From Microlunatus endophyticus (lineage in GTDB: Bacteria > Actinomycetota > Actinomycetes > Propionibacteriales > Propionibacteriaceae), in NCBI RefSeq assembly GCF_014646195.1, contig NZ_BMMZ01000004.1, forward strand, positions 186,001 to 250,000: a stretch of DNA of 64,000 bases, read 5' to 3'. A program made the translations under genes and the position numbers. Below, piece after piece: positions 32,724 through 41,053 of this stretch; the first letter of the stretch is position 1; every line of letters begins with the position of its first letter. The notes under the pieces were generated by a model. The model was not told where the DNA came from, did not search any database, and saw only the letters and a list, made by a program, of their open reading frames with translations.

Positions 32724-35366
32724 CTACGACACGTCGGTGAGCAGCTTGCCCCTGGCCTCGCGGCGACGGTGTTGTTCGACCGGGTCCGGTACCGGAACCG
32801 CGGCGATCAGCTGGCGGGTGTATTCCTCCTGCGGATCGCTCAGCACCTGCTGCCGCGGGCCGACCTCGACCAGCCGGCCGCTCTGCATCACGGCCACCCG
32901 GTCGGCGAGCGAGTCGACGACGGCCAGATCGTGGCTGATGAACAGGCAGGCGAACTGCAGTTCCTGCTGGAGTTCGGCGAAGAGCTCGAGCACCCGCGCC
33001 TGTACCGAGACGTCCAGAGCGGAGGTCGGCTCATCGGCGACCAGCAGCTCCGGGTCGAGCGCCAGCGCGCGGGCCAGACTGACGCGCTGCCGCTGGCCGC
33101 CGGAGAGCTCGTGCGGATAGCGATTGGCGTACGCCCCCGGGAGCTGGACGCGATCGAGCAGCGACCGGACCTTGTTCCGCTGTTCGGCCACCGACCCGAC
33201 CTGCTGCACGTACAGCGGCTCGGCGATGCAGTCGGCCACGGTCAGGTGCGGGTTGAGCGAGGCGGCCGGATCCTGGAAGACGAACCCGAACCTGCCGCGG
33301 TGGCTGCGAAGCTGGGCCTCGCTGAGTTCGGAGATCTCCGAACCGCCGACCATCACCGAGCCGGAGGTCGGCTTCTGCAGCCCGACCACGGTCCGGCCGA
33401 CGGTCGACTTGCCGGATCCCGACTCGCCGACCAGGCCCAGCACCTCGCCGCGCCGGATCTCGAAACCGACCCGGTCGACGGCACGGAACGGCGGTTGCCC
33501 GATGCGCCCGGGGAACTCGACGACCAGATCATCGACGATCAACGTGATCGGTTTGTCGGCCTCGGCCTTCGCGTCCGCTGCAGGTCGCTCGTTGCCTGCG
33601 CCCAGCCTCGGTACGGCGCCGAGCAGCCGCCGGGTGTACGGGTGCTGCGGGTCGGCGAACAGTCTCTCGACCGGCGCCTCTTCGACGACCTCCCCGCGAT
33701 ACATCACCACGACCCGATCGGCGATGTCGGCGACCACGCCCATGTTGTGGGTGATCAACACGATCGCTGTTCCGAGCCGATCGCGCAGCGACAGCAGCAA
33801 TTCCAGGATCGCGGCCTGCACGGTGACGTCGAGCGCTGTCGTCGGCTCGTCGGCGATGATCACATCCGGTTCGCAGGCGATCGCCATCGCGATCACGACG
33901 CGCTGCTTCTGACCGCCGGACAGCTGGTGCGGATAGGAGTCGACCCGCCGCTGAGGCTCGGGGATGCCGACCAGGTCGAGCAGTTCGATGGCCCTCGCCC
34001 GCGCCTCCTTGCGGCTGATCTTGCGGTGCGCGCGGATGCCCTCACTAATCTGCCAGCCGATCGTATACACCGGATTGAGCGCGGTCGACGGCTCCTGGAA
34101 GATCATCGAGATCTGGTCACCGCGGATCGGCCGGAGCGCCCGCGAGCCGAGGCCGAGGAGTTCGCGGTCGCGCAGCTTGGCCGAGCCAGTGGTGTGCGCG
34201 GTCGAGGGCAGCAGCCCGAGCACCGACCGGGTGCTGACTGACTTGCCGGATCCGGATTCGCCGACCACCGCGACCACCTCGCCCGGGTCTGCGGCGAAGC
34301 TGACGCCGTTGACGGCGTGCACGACGCCGGCATCGGTGTCGAAGCGTACGGTCAGATCCTGCAGGCTGAGGGTGGCAACCAGCTTGGGATCCCGGTCGTC
34401 GACGACAACGGCTTCGTGGACCTCGTCGGAGCCGACGGCTGCCTCGAATTCGGCGGCCACCTCCTGCTCGTCGGCCGAGCCGCCGCCGGCGCGGGTGCGC
34501 AGCAGCGGGTTGAGTACGTCGTTGAGGCTCTCGCCGACCAGGGTCACGCCGAGCACCATCAGGACGATCGCCACGCCCGGGAAGATGCCGGTCCACCAGA
34601 TCCCGTTGGTCGCATCCGACAGCGCCCGGTTGAGGTCGTAGCCCCATTCGGCGGCCGCCGACGGCTCGATGCCCAGGCCGAGGAATCCCAACCCGGCAAG
34701 GGTCAGGATCGCTTCGGACGCGTTCAGGGTGGCGATCACGGGCAGGGTGCCGGCGACGTTGGACAGGATGTGTTTGAACAGGATCCGTGGGGTCCCGGCG
34801 CCGACCACCCGGGCGGCATCGACGTACGGCTCGACCTTGACCGAGACGGTCGCGTTGCGGACGACCCGGAAGTACTGCGGGATGAAGACCACGGTGATCG
34901 AGATCGCAGCTGCCAGAATTCCCGTGACGAAGCCGCTCTGGCCGCCGCCGATGATGATCGAGACCACGATCGCCAGCAGCAGCGACGGGAAGCTGTAGAG
35001 AGCGTCCATGATCAACACCAGCACCCGGTCGAGCGGTCCGCCGAGATAGCCGGAGACCAGTCCGATCGGGACGCCGATCACGATCGAGATGATCACGGCG
35101 ACGACGATCACGATCACCGCCGTCCGGGCGCCGTAGACGACGCGGGACAGCACGTCCTGGCCTCCGACAGTGGTGCCGAACCAGTGCGCACCTGACGGGT
35201 GGATCTGGGTTCCGAAGACGACATTGCCGATCCGGTCGGCGTTGAAACCGTATGGGGCGACGACGGGGGCGAGGATCGCCAGCAGGATGAAGAAGGCGAC
35301 GATCCCGAAGCCGGTGAACAGCATCACGCGCTGCAGGCCGCGGGTCATCCGAATGGTGCTCAACAT
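32724..35366 (-). CDS. Triple fusion of DppC-type permease and two oligopeptide ABC ATPases
   Basis: Encodes 880 residues in one frame. Residues ~1-295 are a DppC/OppC permease (VGGQDVLSRVVYGARTAV, EAA loop EPYVDAARVVGAGTPRILFKH). A charged linker spans ~296-335. Residues ~335-600 are a DppD-like ATPase (GESGSGKS, LSGGQKQR, DEPTTALD), and ~620-865 a DppF-like ATPase (GESGSGKS, LSGGQRQR, DEPTSALD) with the oligopeptide C-terminal motif HPYTRRLL between. Together with the DppB and binding-protein genes upstream it makes a complete importer for peptides, nickel or similar solutes. The ATG has GAGGAGGA upstream. Both ATPase sites look functional. Confidence 0.94.
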   Translation of the reverse strand: MLSTIRMTRGLQRVMLFTGFGIVAFFILLAILAPVVAPYGFNADRIGNVVFGTQIHPSGAHWFGTTVGGQDVLSRVVYGARTAVIVIVVAVIISIVIGVPIGLVSGYLGGPLDRVLVLIMDALYSFPSLLLAIVVSIIIGGGQSGFVTGILAAAISITVVFIPQYFRVVRNATVSVKVEPYVDAARVVGAGTPRILFKHILSNVAGTLPVIATLNASEAILTLAGLGFLGLGIEPSAAAEWGYDLNRALSDATNGIWWTGIFPGVAIVLMVLGVTLVGESLNDVLNPLLRTRAGGGSADEQEVAAEFEAAVGSDEVHEAVVVDDRDPKLVATLSLQDLTVRFDTDAGVVHAVNGVSFAADPGEVVAVVGESGSGKSVSTRSVLGLLPSTAHTTGSAKLRDRELLGLGSRALRPIRGDQISMIFQEPSTALNPVYTIGWQISEGIRAHRKISRKEARARAIELLDLVGIPEPQRRVDSYPHQLSGGQKQRVVIAMAIACEPDVIIADEPTTALDVTVQAAILELLLSLRDRLGTAIVLITHNMGVVADIADRVVVMYRGEVVEEAPVERLFADPQHPYTRRLLGAVPRLGAGNERPAADAKAEADKPITLIVDDLVVEFPGRIGQPPFRAVDRVGFEIRRGEVLGLVGESGSGKSTVGRTVVGLQKPTSGSVMVGGSEISELSEAQLRSHRGRFGFVFQDPAASLNPHLTVADCIAEPLYVQQVGSVAEQRNKVRSLLDRVQLPGAYANRYPHELSGGQRQRVSLARALALDPELLVADEPTSALDVSVQARVLELFAELQQELQFACLFISHDLAVVDSLADRVAVMQSGRLVEVGPRQQVLSDPQEEYTRQLIAAVPVPDPVEQHRRREARGKLLTDVS

Positions 35367-35385
35367 GATCAGCTTCCTCCTCGGC

Positions 35386-36471
35386 TCAGAACCGGACCCG
35401 CGGGTCGACCAGAGCGACGATGAAGTCGATCAGCACCGACACGACTCCGATGATCAGGGCGAAAACGGTGACGATTCCCTGTACGGCAATGAAATCGCGT
35501 TTGAGCAGATACTGTCCGAGCGTGTAGCCGAGACCCTGCCACTCGAAGGTCGTCTCGGTCAGCAGCGCGCCGCCCATCAGCATGGCGATCTGCATGCCCA
35601 TCACCGTGACCACCGGCACCAGGGCGTTGCGGAAGGCGTGCCGGCCCAGGACCCGGCGTTCGGAGATGCCCCGGGCACGGGCAGCCATCACATAGTCCAT
35701 CCGCAGGGTCTGCAGCAGATTGACCCGCACCAGCCGCAGGAACACGCCACCGGTCAGCAGTCCGAGGGCGACGGCCGGCAGCACGGCATGCTGCAGCACG
35801 TCGAGGATCATCTTCGGATCGCCCCACAGGATGGCGTCGATCAACATGATGTGGGTCTCGGGCCGGACATTCTGCAGGGTCAGCTCGGTCGCCGTACTGG
35901 CCCGGCCGGCCACCGGCCAGCCCAGCGGGGCGAAGGCGAGTTTGAGCAGCAGTCCGACGAAGAACACCGGCGCCGCGTACACCAGGATCGCGAACAGGCG
36001 CAGGGCGACATCGGGAAAACGATCACGGTAGCGGGCGGCGATCCGGCCCAGTGGGATGCCGACCAGGAACGCGACGACCAACGCGTACACGGAGAGCTCG
36101 AGGGTGGCCGCACCGTTCACGACCAGGATGTTGGAGATCGCCCGATGGTCGGTCAGTGTGGTGCCGAAGTCGCCGTGCAGGATGTTCCACAGGTACTGGC
36201 CGTATTGCACGATCAGGGGCTTGTCCAGCCCGGCGGCCGCCTTCGCCTGGGCGATCTTGGCCGGACTCATCCGGCCACCCAGGGCAGCGCTGATCGGATC
36301 GCCGATCACCCGCATCAGCAGGAAGACCAGTGTCAGCAGGATCCACAGCATCGGGATCACCAGTCCGATGCGCACCAGCATGTAGCGCAGCAGCGGAGGC
36401 ATTCCCCGGCGGGTCCGGGGTGCCGTGGTCGCGGGCGGTTCGGGCGGGACGAACAGTTCGGTTGTTGCCAT
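35386..36471 (-). CDS. DppB/OppB-type ABC permease
   Basis: Encodes 361 residues with six membrane segments: VRIGLVIPMLWILLTLVFLLMR first, and the EAA loop as MDYVMAARARGISERRVLGRHAF. It is the membrane half-partner of the fused permease-ATPase protein 19 bases downstream. An N-terminal cytoplasmic extension of ~25 residues is Pro-rich. Confidence 0.94.
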   Translation of the reverse strand: MATTELFVPPEPPATTAPRTRRGMPPLLRYMLVRIGLVIPMLWILLTLVFLLMRVIGDPISAALGGRMSPAKIAQAKAAAGLDKPLIVQYGQYLWNILHGDFGTTLTDHRAISNILVVNGAATLELSVYALVVAFLVGIPLGRIAARYRDRFPDVALRLFAILVYAAPVFFVGLLLKLAFAPLGWPVAGRASTATELTLQNVRPETHIMLIDAILWGDPKMILDVLQHAVLPAVALGLLTGGVFLRLVRVNLLQTLRMDYVMAARARGISERRVLGRHAFRNALVPVVTVMGMQIAMLMGGALLTETTFEWQGLGYTLGQYLLKRDFIAVQGIVTVFALIIGVVSVLIDFIVALVDPRVRF

Positions 36472-36598
36472 GGGAAGCCTCCTCGGGCAGCAGACGGCGG
36501 GCCGGCCTCAGGGGCAGGCCCGCCGCGTGCCGGATATGGCGCTGGAGCAGGTCGTCAGCTCAACGTGCTTGTGATCAAGAGTGACATCACTGCCGGCA

Positions 36599-38197
36599 TC
36601 ACTTGGACAGCGAGCTGAAGCGGAAGCGGAAACTCGGGTCGAGGGTGTTGTCGACGCCCTTGACGTCGCTGGTGGAGACAGCGACCTGCGAGCCGGTCAG
36701 CAGCGGGATGATCGGCAGCTGCTCTGCGACGAGCTTCTGTGCCGCAACCAGGGTCTGCTTGCGCGAGTCCGCATTGGTGTCGGAGATCTCCGAGCCGAGC
36801 AGCTTGGTCATCTGCGGATCCGAGTAGTGGTTGAGGATGAAGTTGTCCTTGGAGAAGAACGGAGTCAGGTAGTTGTCAGGATCCGGGAAGTCCGGGAACC
36901 AGCCCAGCTGGTAGACGGGATAGTCGTCCTGGGTCCGGTCCTTGCTGTAGGTGGTCCACTCCGCCGACTGCAGGTTGACCTTGAACAATCCGGTCGCTTC
37001 GAGCTGGCGCTTGACCTCGTTGTACTCGTCGGCCGAGCTGGAGCCGTAGTGGTCCGGGTTGTACCAGAGGTTGAGCGAGACCGGAGTGGTCACGCCCGCG
37101 GATTTGAGGAAGCTGGTGGCCTTGGCCTTGTCGGGCTTGCTGCCGTACAGATCCTTGAAGGGCTCGCTCGCCGCCAACTGTCCCTGGGGGATGGCCGAGT
37201 AGGCGGGGGTGTAGGTGCCCTTGTAGACCTGGGTCGAGATGGCCTGCCGGTCGAGTGAGGACGCGACGGCCTTGCGGATCGCGAGCTTCTGCGCATCGTT
37301 CTTGCCGGGCATGGTCTTGAGGTTGAAGACCAGGTAGCGCAGCTCCCCGCCGGGACCGGTGTGCACCGTGATTCCCTTGGTCTGCTTGAGATTGGCGATA
37401 TCGGTCGGCGTCAGGGAGCGGTAGGCGACGCTGATGTTCTTGTTCTGGATGTCGAGCTTCAGGTTGTTCGCGTCGGTGTAGTACTTCATGGTCACGGTGT
37501 CGGTCTTGGCGGGACCGAAGGCACCCTTGTAGTCCGGGTTTTTCTTGAACTCGGCCAACACGTTCTTCTGGTAGCTGGAGATCGTGTACGGCCCGGAGAA
37601 CGCCTTGGCCTTCACCACCTGATCATCCGGCATCACCTTGTCGGCAGGGAAGACCTTCTGGTCGACGATCGGGCCGGCCGAGGTGGCCAGCACCTGCGGG
37701 AAGGTCTGGTCGTTGCCGGCCTTGAGGGTGAAGACGACCTTGTCGCCGACGGCCTTGACCGACTTCATGTTGCCCAGCAGCGCCCACGGGCCGTTGGGAT
37801 CGTTGATCTTGACGACACGCTGGAACGAGAAGGCCGCACTCTCCGCATTGAGTGGATCGCCGTTGGCGAATTTGAGGCCTGGCTTCATCGTGCAGGTGTA
37901 TTCGGTCGGCTTGGTGAAGTCGCAGCTCTTGGCCGCATCCGGCTGCGGGCTGGTCTTGCCCTCGGGGAAGTTCAGCAGGTACTGGAAGACCTGGGTCTGG
38001 ACGGTGGTCGAACCGTTGTCGTACGCACCGGCCGGGTCGATCGAGACCACCTTGTCGGTGGTGCCCACGATCAGGCCCGCGGAGTCCGAATCGCTACCGG
38101 AACTCTTGCCGGGATTCCCGGCGCCGCAGCCGGCGACGGCAACGGTCAGCGCTGTCAGCGCAGCGACGCTAGTGGCTGCTGCTCGCATGCGGTTCAA
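36599..38197 (-). CDS. Extracellular solute-binding lipoprotein, family 5 (peptide/nickel type)
   Basis: Encodes 532 residues counted from TTG 38197, which has AGGAG six bases upstream; ATG 38188 is the alternative. The signal peptide ends in the lipobox VAGC (VAVAGCGAG), so the protein is lipid-anchored outside the membrane. The mature part has the SBP_bac_5 pattern (VSIDPAGAYDNGST, TMKPGLKFANGDPLNAESAAFSFQR, YQLGWFPDFPDPDNYLTPFF). It delivers peptide-like ligands to the permeases encoded downstream; the ligand is unknown. It is the first gene of the operon. Confidence 0.93.
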   Translation of the reverse strand: MNRMRAAATSVAALTALTVAVAGCGAGNPGKSSGSDSDSAGLIVGTTDKVVSIDPAGAYDNGSTTVQTQVFQYLLNFPEGKTSPQPDAAKSCDFTKPTEYTCTMKPGLKFANGDPLNAESAAFSFQRVVKINDPNGPWALLGNMKSVKAVGDKVVFTLKAGNDQTFPQVLATSAGPIVDQKVFPADKVMPDDQVVKAKAFSGPYTISSYQKNVLAEFKKNPDYKGAFGPAKTDTVTMKYYTDANNLKLDIQNKNISVAYRSLTPTDIANLKQTKGITVHTGPGGELRYLVFNLKTMPGKNDAQKLAIRKAVASSLDRQAISTQVYKGTYTPAYSAIPQGQLAASEPFKDLYGSKPDKAKATSFLKSAGVTTPVSLNLWYNPDHYGSSSADEYNEVKRQLEATGLFKVNLQSAEWTTYSKDRTQDDYPVYQLGWFPDFPDPDNYLTPFFSKDNFILNHYSDPQMTKLLGSEISDTNADSRKQTLVAAQKLVAEQLPIIPLLTGSQVAVSTSDVKGVDNTLDPSFRFRFSSLSK

Positions 38198-38557
38198 TGC
38201 TTGCTCCTGGTTCTCGGCGGCGGCGACGATCACGCCGACAAGGCCGACTGGTGCTCCGCTGCCGGGGCGCCGTCTGTTGCCGGCCCGGCGTGGCGGAACA
38301 TGTCCGGATGTTGGACGGGACCTTAACACCCGAGTAGCCATGGCTCGATTCGACGCTGTGCCCGCAACGGACCGTTGGCGCCAACCGTCGGTTGACACGG
38401 GTTGCGATGTCGGTTGCGGTGCCGGTCAGCAGTCACACGCGGGCATCCAGGAAAGGGCGGGAGAGACCACATTCGTCTCCTAACGCTCATCGATATTGAC
38501 GATGATTACAAATGAGCCTGACGTCTGTAACCTGGTTAACATGCTATGGAGGTTAGG
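38198..38557. other. Divergent promoter region between the binding-protein operon and the CGNR operon
   Basis: A 360-base gap with no coding sequence I can support. Near its right end TGTAACC-T-GGTTAACA (38527-38542) is an approximate palindrome that could be an operator for the CGNR regulator. The left part should hold the promoter of the ABC operon. Confidence 0.4.
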
Positions 38558-39124
38558 GTGGTGACTGTCGGTGCAGCTGCGGATGAGGAGTTGCTGCTGG
38601 CGCTGTTGAACACGACCCGGATGGTCGGCGGAGCACCGACTGACCGGCTCGCTGAGCCGGATGGAGCTGCTGCCTGGCTGCGGGAACAACAGTGGGACGG
38701 GCTGCCACAGGACATCGAGTTGTTGCGGTCGACACGCGATACGCTCCAATCATTAGTACGTGGCGGGTTCGGTGCGGGTTCAGGTATGAGCGGCCTCGCC
38801 CCGGCGGTCAAGGGCGTCAGCTACCGGGCCCGACTGGCCGACGACGGCATCGACTGGGAGCTCGTGACTCCGCCCGCGAACGCATTGGTCGCTCGGGCCG
38901 TCCTGGCCTGGAGCGAGCTCCAGCAGAGCGCCCCCGGTCGGTTGCGGGCTTGCCAGAACACTGCCGAGTGCACCCGGTTCCTGATCGACCACTCCAAGAG
39001 CAACAGCGCCCGCTGGTGCTCGATGGCCGCGTGCGGCAACCGGATGAAGGCCCGGCGCCACTACCAACGCCAGAAGAGCGCCCTGTCCAATGATCTGACA
39101 ACCGCCGGAACGACACCGCAGTGA
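38558..39124 (+). CDS. CGNR zinc-finger (ABATE) regulator
   Basis: About 188 residues. The N-terminal ABATE domain (ELLLALLNTTRMVGG, LREQQWDG) is followed at ~140-175 by the CGNR finger CQNTAECTRFLIDHSKSN … WCSMAACGNRMKARRHYQR with four cysteines and the CGNR signature. Such proteins are probable transcription regulators with a stress-linked ligand. GTG 38558 or 38561 is chosen because GGAGG lies just upstream; ATG 38546 is in frame but overlaps that site. It overlaps the next gene by four bases. Confidence 0.85.
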   Translation: MVTVGAAADEELLLALLNTTRMVGGAPTDRLAEPDGAAAWLREQQWDGLPQDIELLRSTRDTLQSLVRGGFGAGSGMSGLAPAVKGVSYRARLADDGIDWELVTPPANALVARAVLAWSELQQSAPGRLRACQNTAECTRFLIDHSKSNSARWCSMAACGNRMKARRHYQRQKSALSNDLTTAGTTPQ

Positions 39125-40404
39125 GGAATGATCAGGTTCAGGAGCTTGGGTCCGAGCGCACGGCGCTGACCGGCGCAGCCGGAGGCAGCTGGCGAGTCGC
39201 GGCCCAGACCGCTGCAGCGCTGGCGGCGGCGATGGGGGTCGGCAGGTTCGTCTTCACTCCCATCCTGCCCTTGATGGAGACGCAGTCCGGCTTGACCAGG
39301 CAGGGTGCGAGCCTGTTGGCGACCGGCAACTATCTCGGCTATCTGCTCGGCGGCATACTCGGCATCCTCGTGTCGGGCCTCGGTCGCGCCCGGCGCGCGC
39401 TGCGAACCAGCGGGCTTGTCCTGATCGCCAGCCTGGTCGTGATGCCGTTGACCCATGACGTCGCCACGTGGGTCGTCATCCGCGGACTGGCTGGAGTCGC
39501 CAGCGCGGTGATGTTCATGGTGGCCGGTCACACCATCCTCACCCGGCTCGCTAGTTCAACGCCGCGCAGTGTCGGCTGGGCGTACGGAGGTGTCGGAGCG
39601 GGCATCGCTGCATCCGGAATCCTGATCGCGGTCGTCGGCGCCGTGGGAGACTGGCGGGCTGCCTGGTGGTCGGCGTCCGTCCTGACAGCAGTGCTGGTGG
39701 CAGTGGGATGGCCGATCGGCGAATCAGGCAACCGGCCGGGCTCGAGGACAGCCGTCGCTGCCACCCGCCGTGGGCATCGGGCCCGGTTCGCACTGCTGGC
39801 GGGCTCGTACTTCCTTGAGGGCACCGGTTACATCATCGCCGGGACGTTCCTGGTCGCCGCGGTGAGCGCGACCGGGCCGCGCTGGCTCGGGAGCAGCGTC
39901 TGGATCATCGTCGGGCTCGCGGTCGTCCCGTCGAGCGCGCTGTGGACCTGGTTGAGTACCCGGGCATCGCGACCCAGTCTGATCGCGGGTGCGCTGGTCC
40001 TGCAGGCGATCGGCATGGGACTGCCAGCGCTGTCGGCCGGCCCGTGGGTGGCTGTTGTCGCTGCCGCACTCTTCGGTGTGACTTTCGTCGGCATCACGAC
40101 GCTGTCGCTTGCCACCGGCCGGCACCTCGGCATTCCCGGGGCCATCGCCATTCTCACTGCCGGGTACGGCATCGGCCAGGTCATCGGACCGCTGGTCGTA
40201 ACGCCCTTGCTCGGCAACGGATACCGTCCGGCGCTGCTCGTCGGATCTGCCATCGTGCTCGCGGGAGCAGTCGCCGCCCTGTTTCTGCGCGTCGGTTTCC
40301 CGCACTACGATCAGCCGCATCACGGTGCTCGCCTTGTCCGAAATCCGCTAGTCCATCGCTTGAGAACTGTCGGACCCGACGACCAGACTGGTGATCATGA
40401 CTGA
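39121..40404 (+). CDS. MFS transporter of the YbfB/YjiJ family
   Basis: Encodes 427 residues, 12 membrane segments. The N-terminal AAAMGVGRFVFTPILPLME and TGNYLGYLLGG are typical of the YbfB/YjiJ group. Substrate unknown. The GTG start overlaps the CGNR stop (GTGA), and its own end overlaps the ogt start, so the three form one operon presumably controlled by the CGNR protein. Confidence 0.88.
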   Translation: MRNDQVQELGSERTALTGAAGGSWRVAAQTAAALAAAMGVGRFVFTPILPLMETQSGLTRQGASLLATGNYLGYLLGGILGILVSGLGRARRALRTSGLVLIASLVVMPLTHDVATWVVIRGLAGVASAVMFMVAGHTILTRLASSTPRSVGWAYGGVGAGIAASGILIAVVGAVGDWRAAWWSASVLTAVLVAVGWPIGESGNRPGSRTAVAATRRGHRARFALLAGSYFLEGTGYIIAGTFLVAAVSATGPRWLGSSVWIIVGLAVVPSSALWTWLSTRASRPSLIAGALVLQAIGMGLPALSAGPWVAVVAAALFGVTFVGITTLSLATGRHLGIPGAIAILTAGYGIGQVIGPLVVTPLLGNGYRPALLVGSAIVLAGAVAALFLRVGFPHYDQPHHGARLVRNPLVHRLRTVGPDDQTGDHD

Positions 40405-40936
40405 GACAGTGGCTGGGACACCGGCCGAGTTGATCACCGTGCGTGGCAGTCTGGAGACGCCGGTAGGTGTGGTCACCGTGCTGGCCGACGACGAGGGCAT
40501 CCGGAGCATCGGCTGGCGCTATCGGCCTGCGGCCGCACCCGCTCCCGATAGCTCGCCGGCGGCAGCGCATGTCGCCGCGGCAATCAGCCAATTGGGTGAG
40601 TACTTCGACGGAAAGCGTACGGATTTCGATCTGCCGATCCGGCTGGACGGGCTGGGCAGTTCGAGCCTGGTGGTGCTGACCGCACTCAAGGACACCGTCG
40701 GCTACGGCGAGAAGGTCACCTACGGAGAACTCTCCGCACGCAGCGGCTCCAGTGTCCCTGCGCGCGCGATCGGGTCGATCATGGGCAGCAATCCGGTGCC
40801 GCTGGCGATTCCGTGCCATCGGGTGGTCGCCGCGGACGGCCTGGGCGGCTACTCCGGCGGCGGGCCCGGGCAGGGTCGCCAGACCAAGCTCTGGTTGCTC
40901 GAACACGAAGGTGCCCTGCCGCCGGCCTTGATCTGA
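40397..40936 (+). CDS. ogt: Methylated-DNA–protein-cysteine methyltransferase
   Basis: Encodes 179 residues. The alkyl-acceptor PCHRVVAADGLGGYSGG is intact, preceded by a helix-turn-helix region (YGEKVTYGELSARSG). It repairs O6-alkylguanine in a suicidal reaction. The residue before SNPVPL is Met instead of the usual Asn/Arg. It overlaps the MFS gene by eight bases. GTG 40391 is an alternative start. Confidence 0.93.
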   Translation: MTETVAGTPAELITVRGSLETPVGVVTVLADDEGIRSIGWRYRPAAAPAPDSSPAAAHVAAAISQLGEYFDGKRTDFDLPIRLDGLGSSSLVVLTALKDTVGYGEKVTYGELSARSGSSVPARAIGSIMGSNPVPLAIPCHRVVAADGLGGYSGGGPGQGRQTKLWLLEHEGALPPALI

Positions 40937-41053
40937 GTCCCAGCGCGCAGTTCCGACTGATCCGGCGACCCTGTGCACAAGTCGCCGGCATTGTCGGCGT
41001 CGGTGTTTAGGCTGGGGCCACGTGTCCGGATACCGGTGGCAGGCGGGGAGTGG

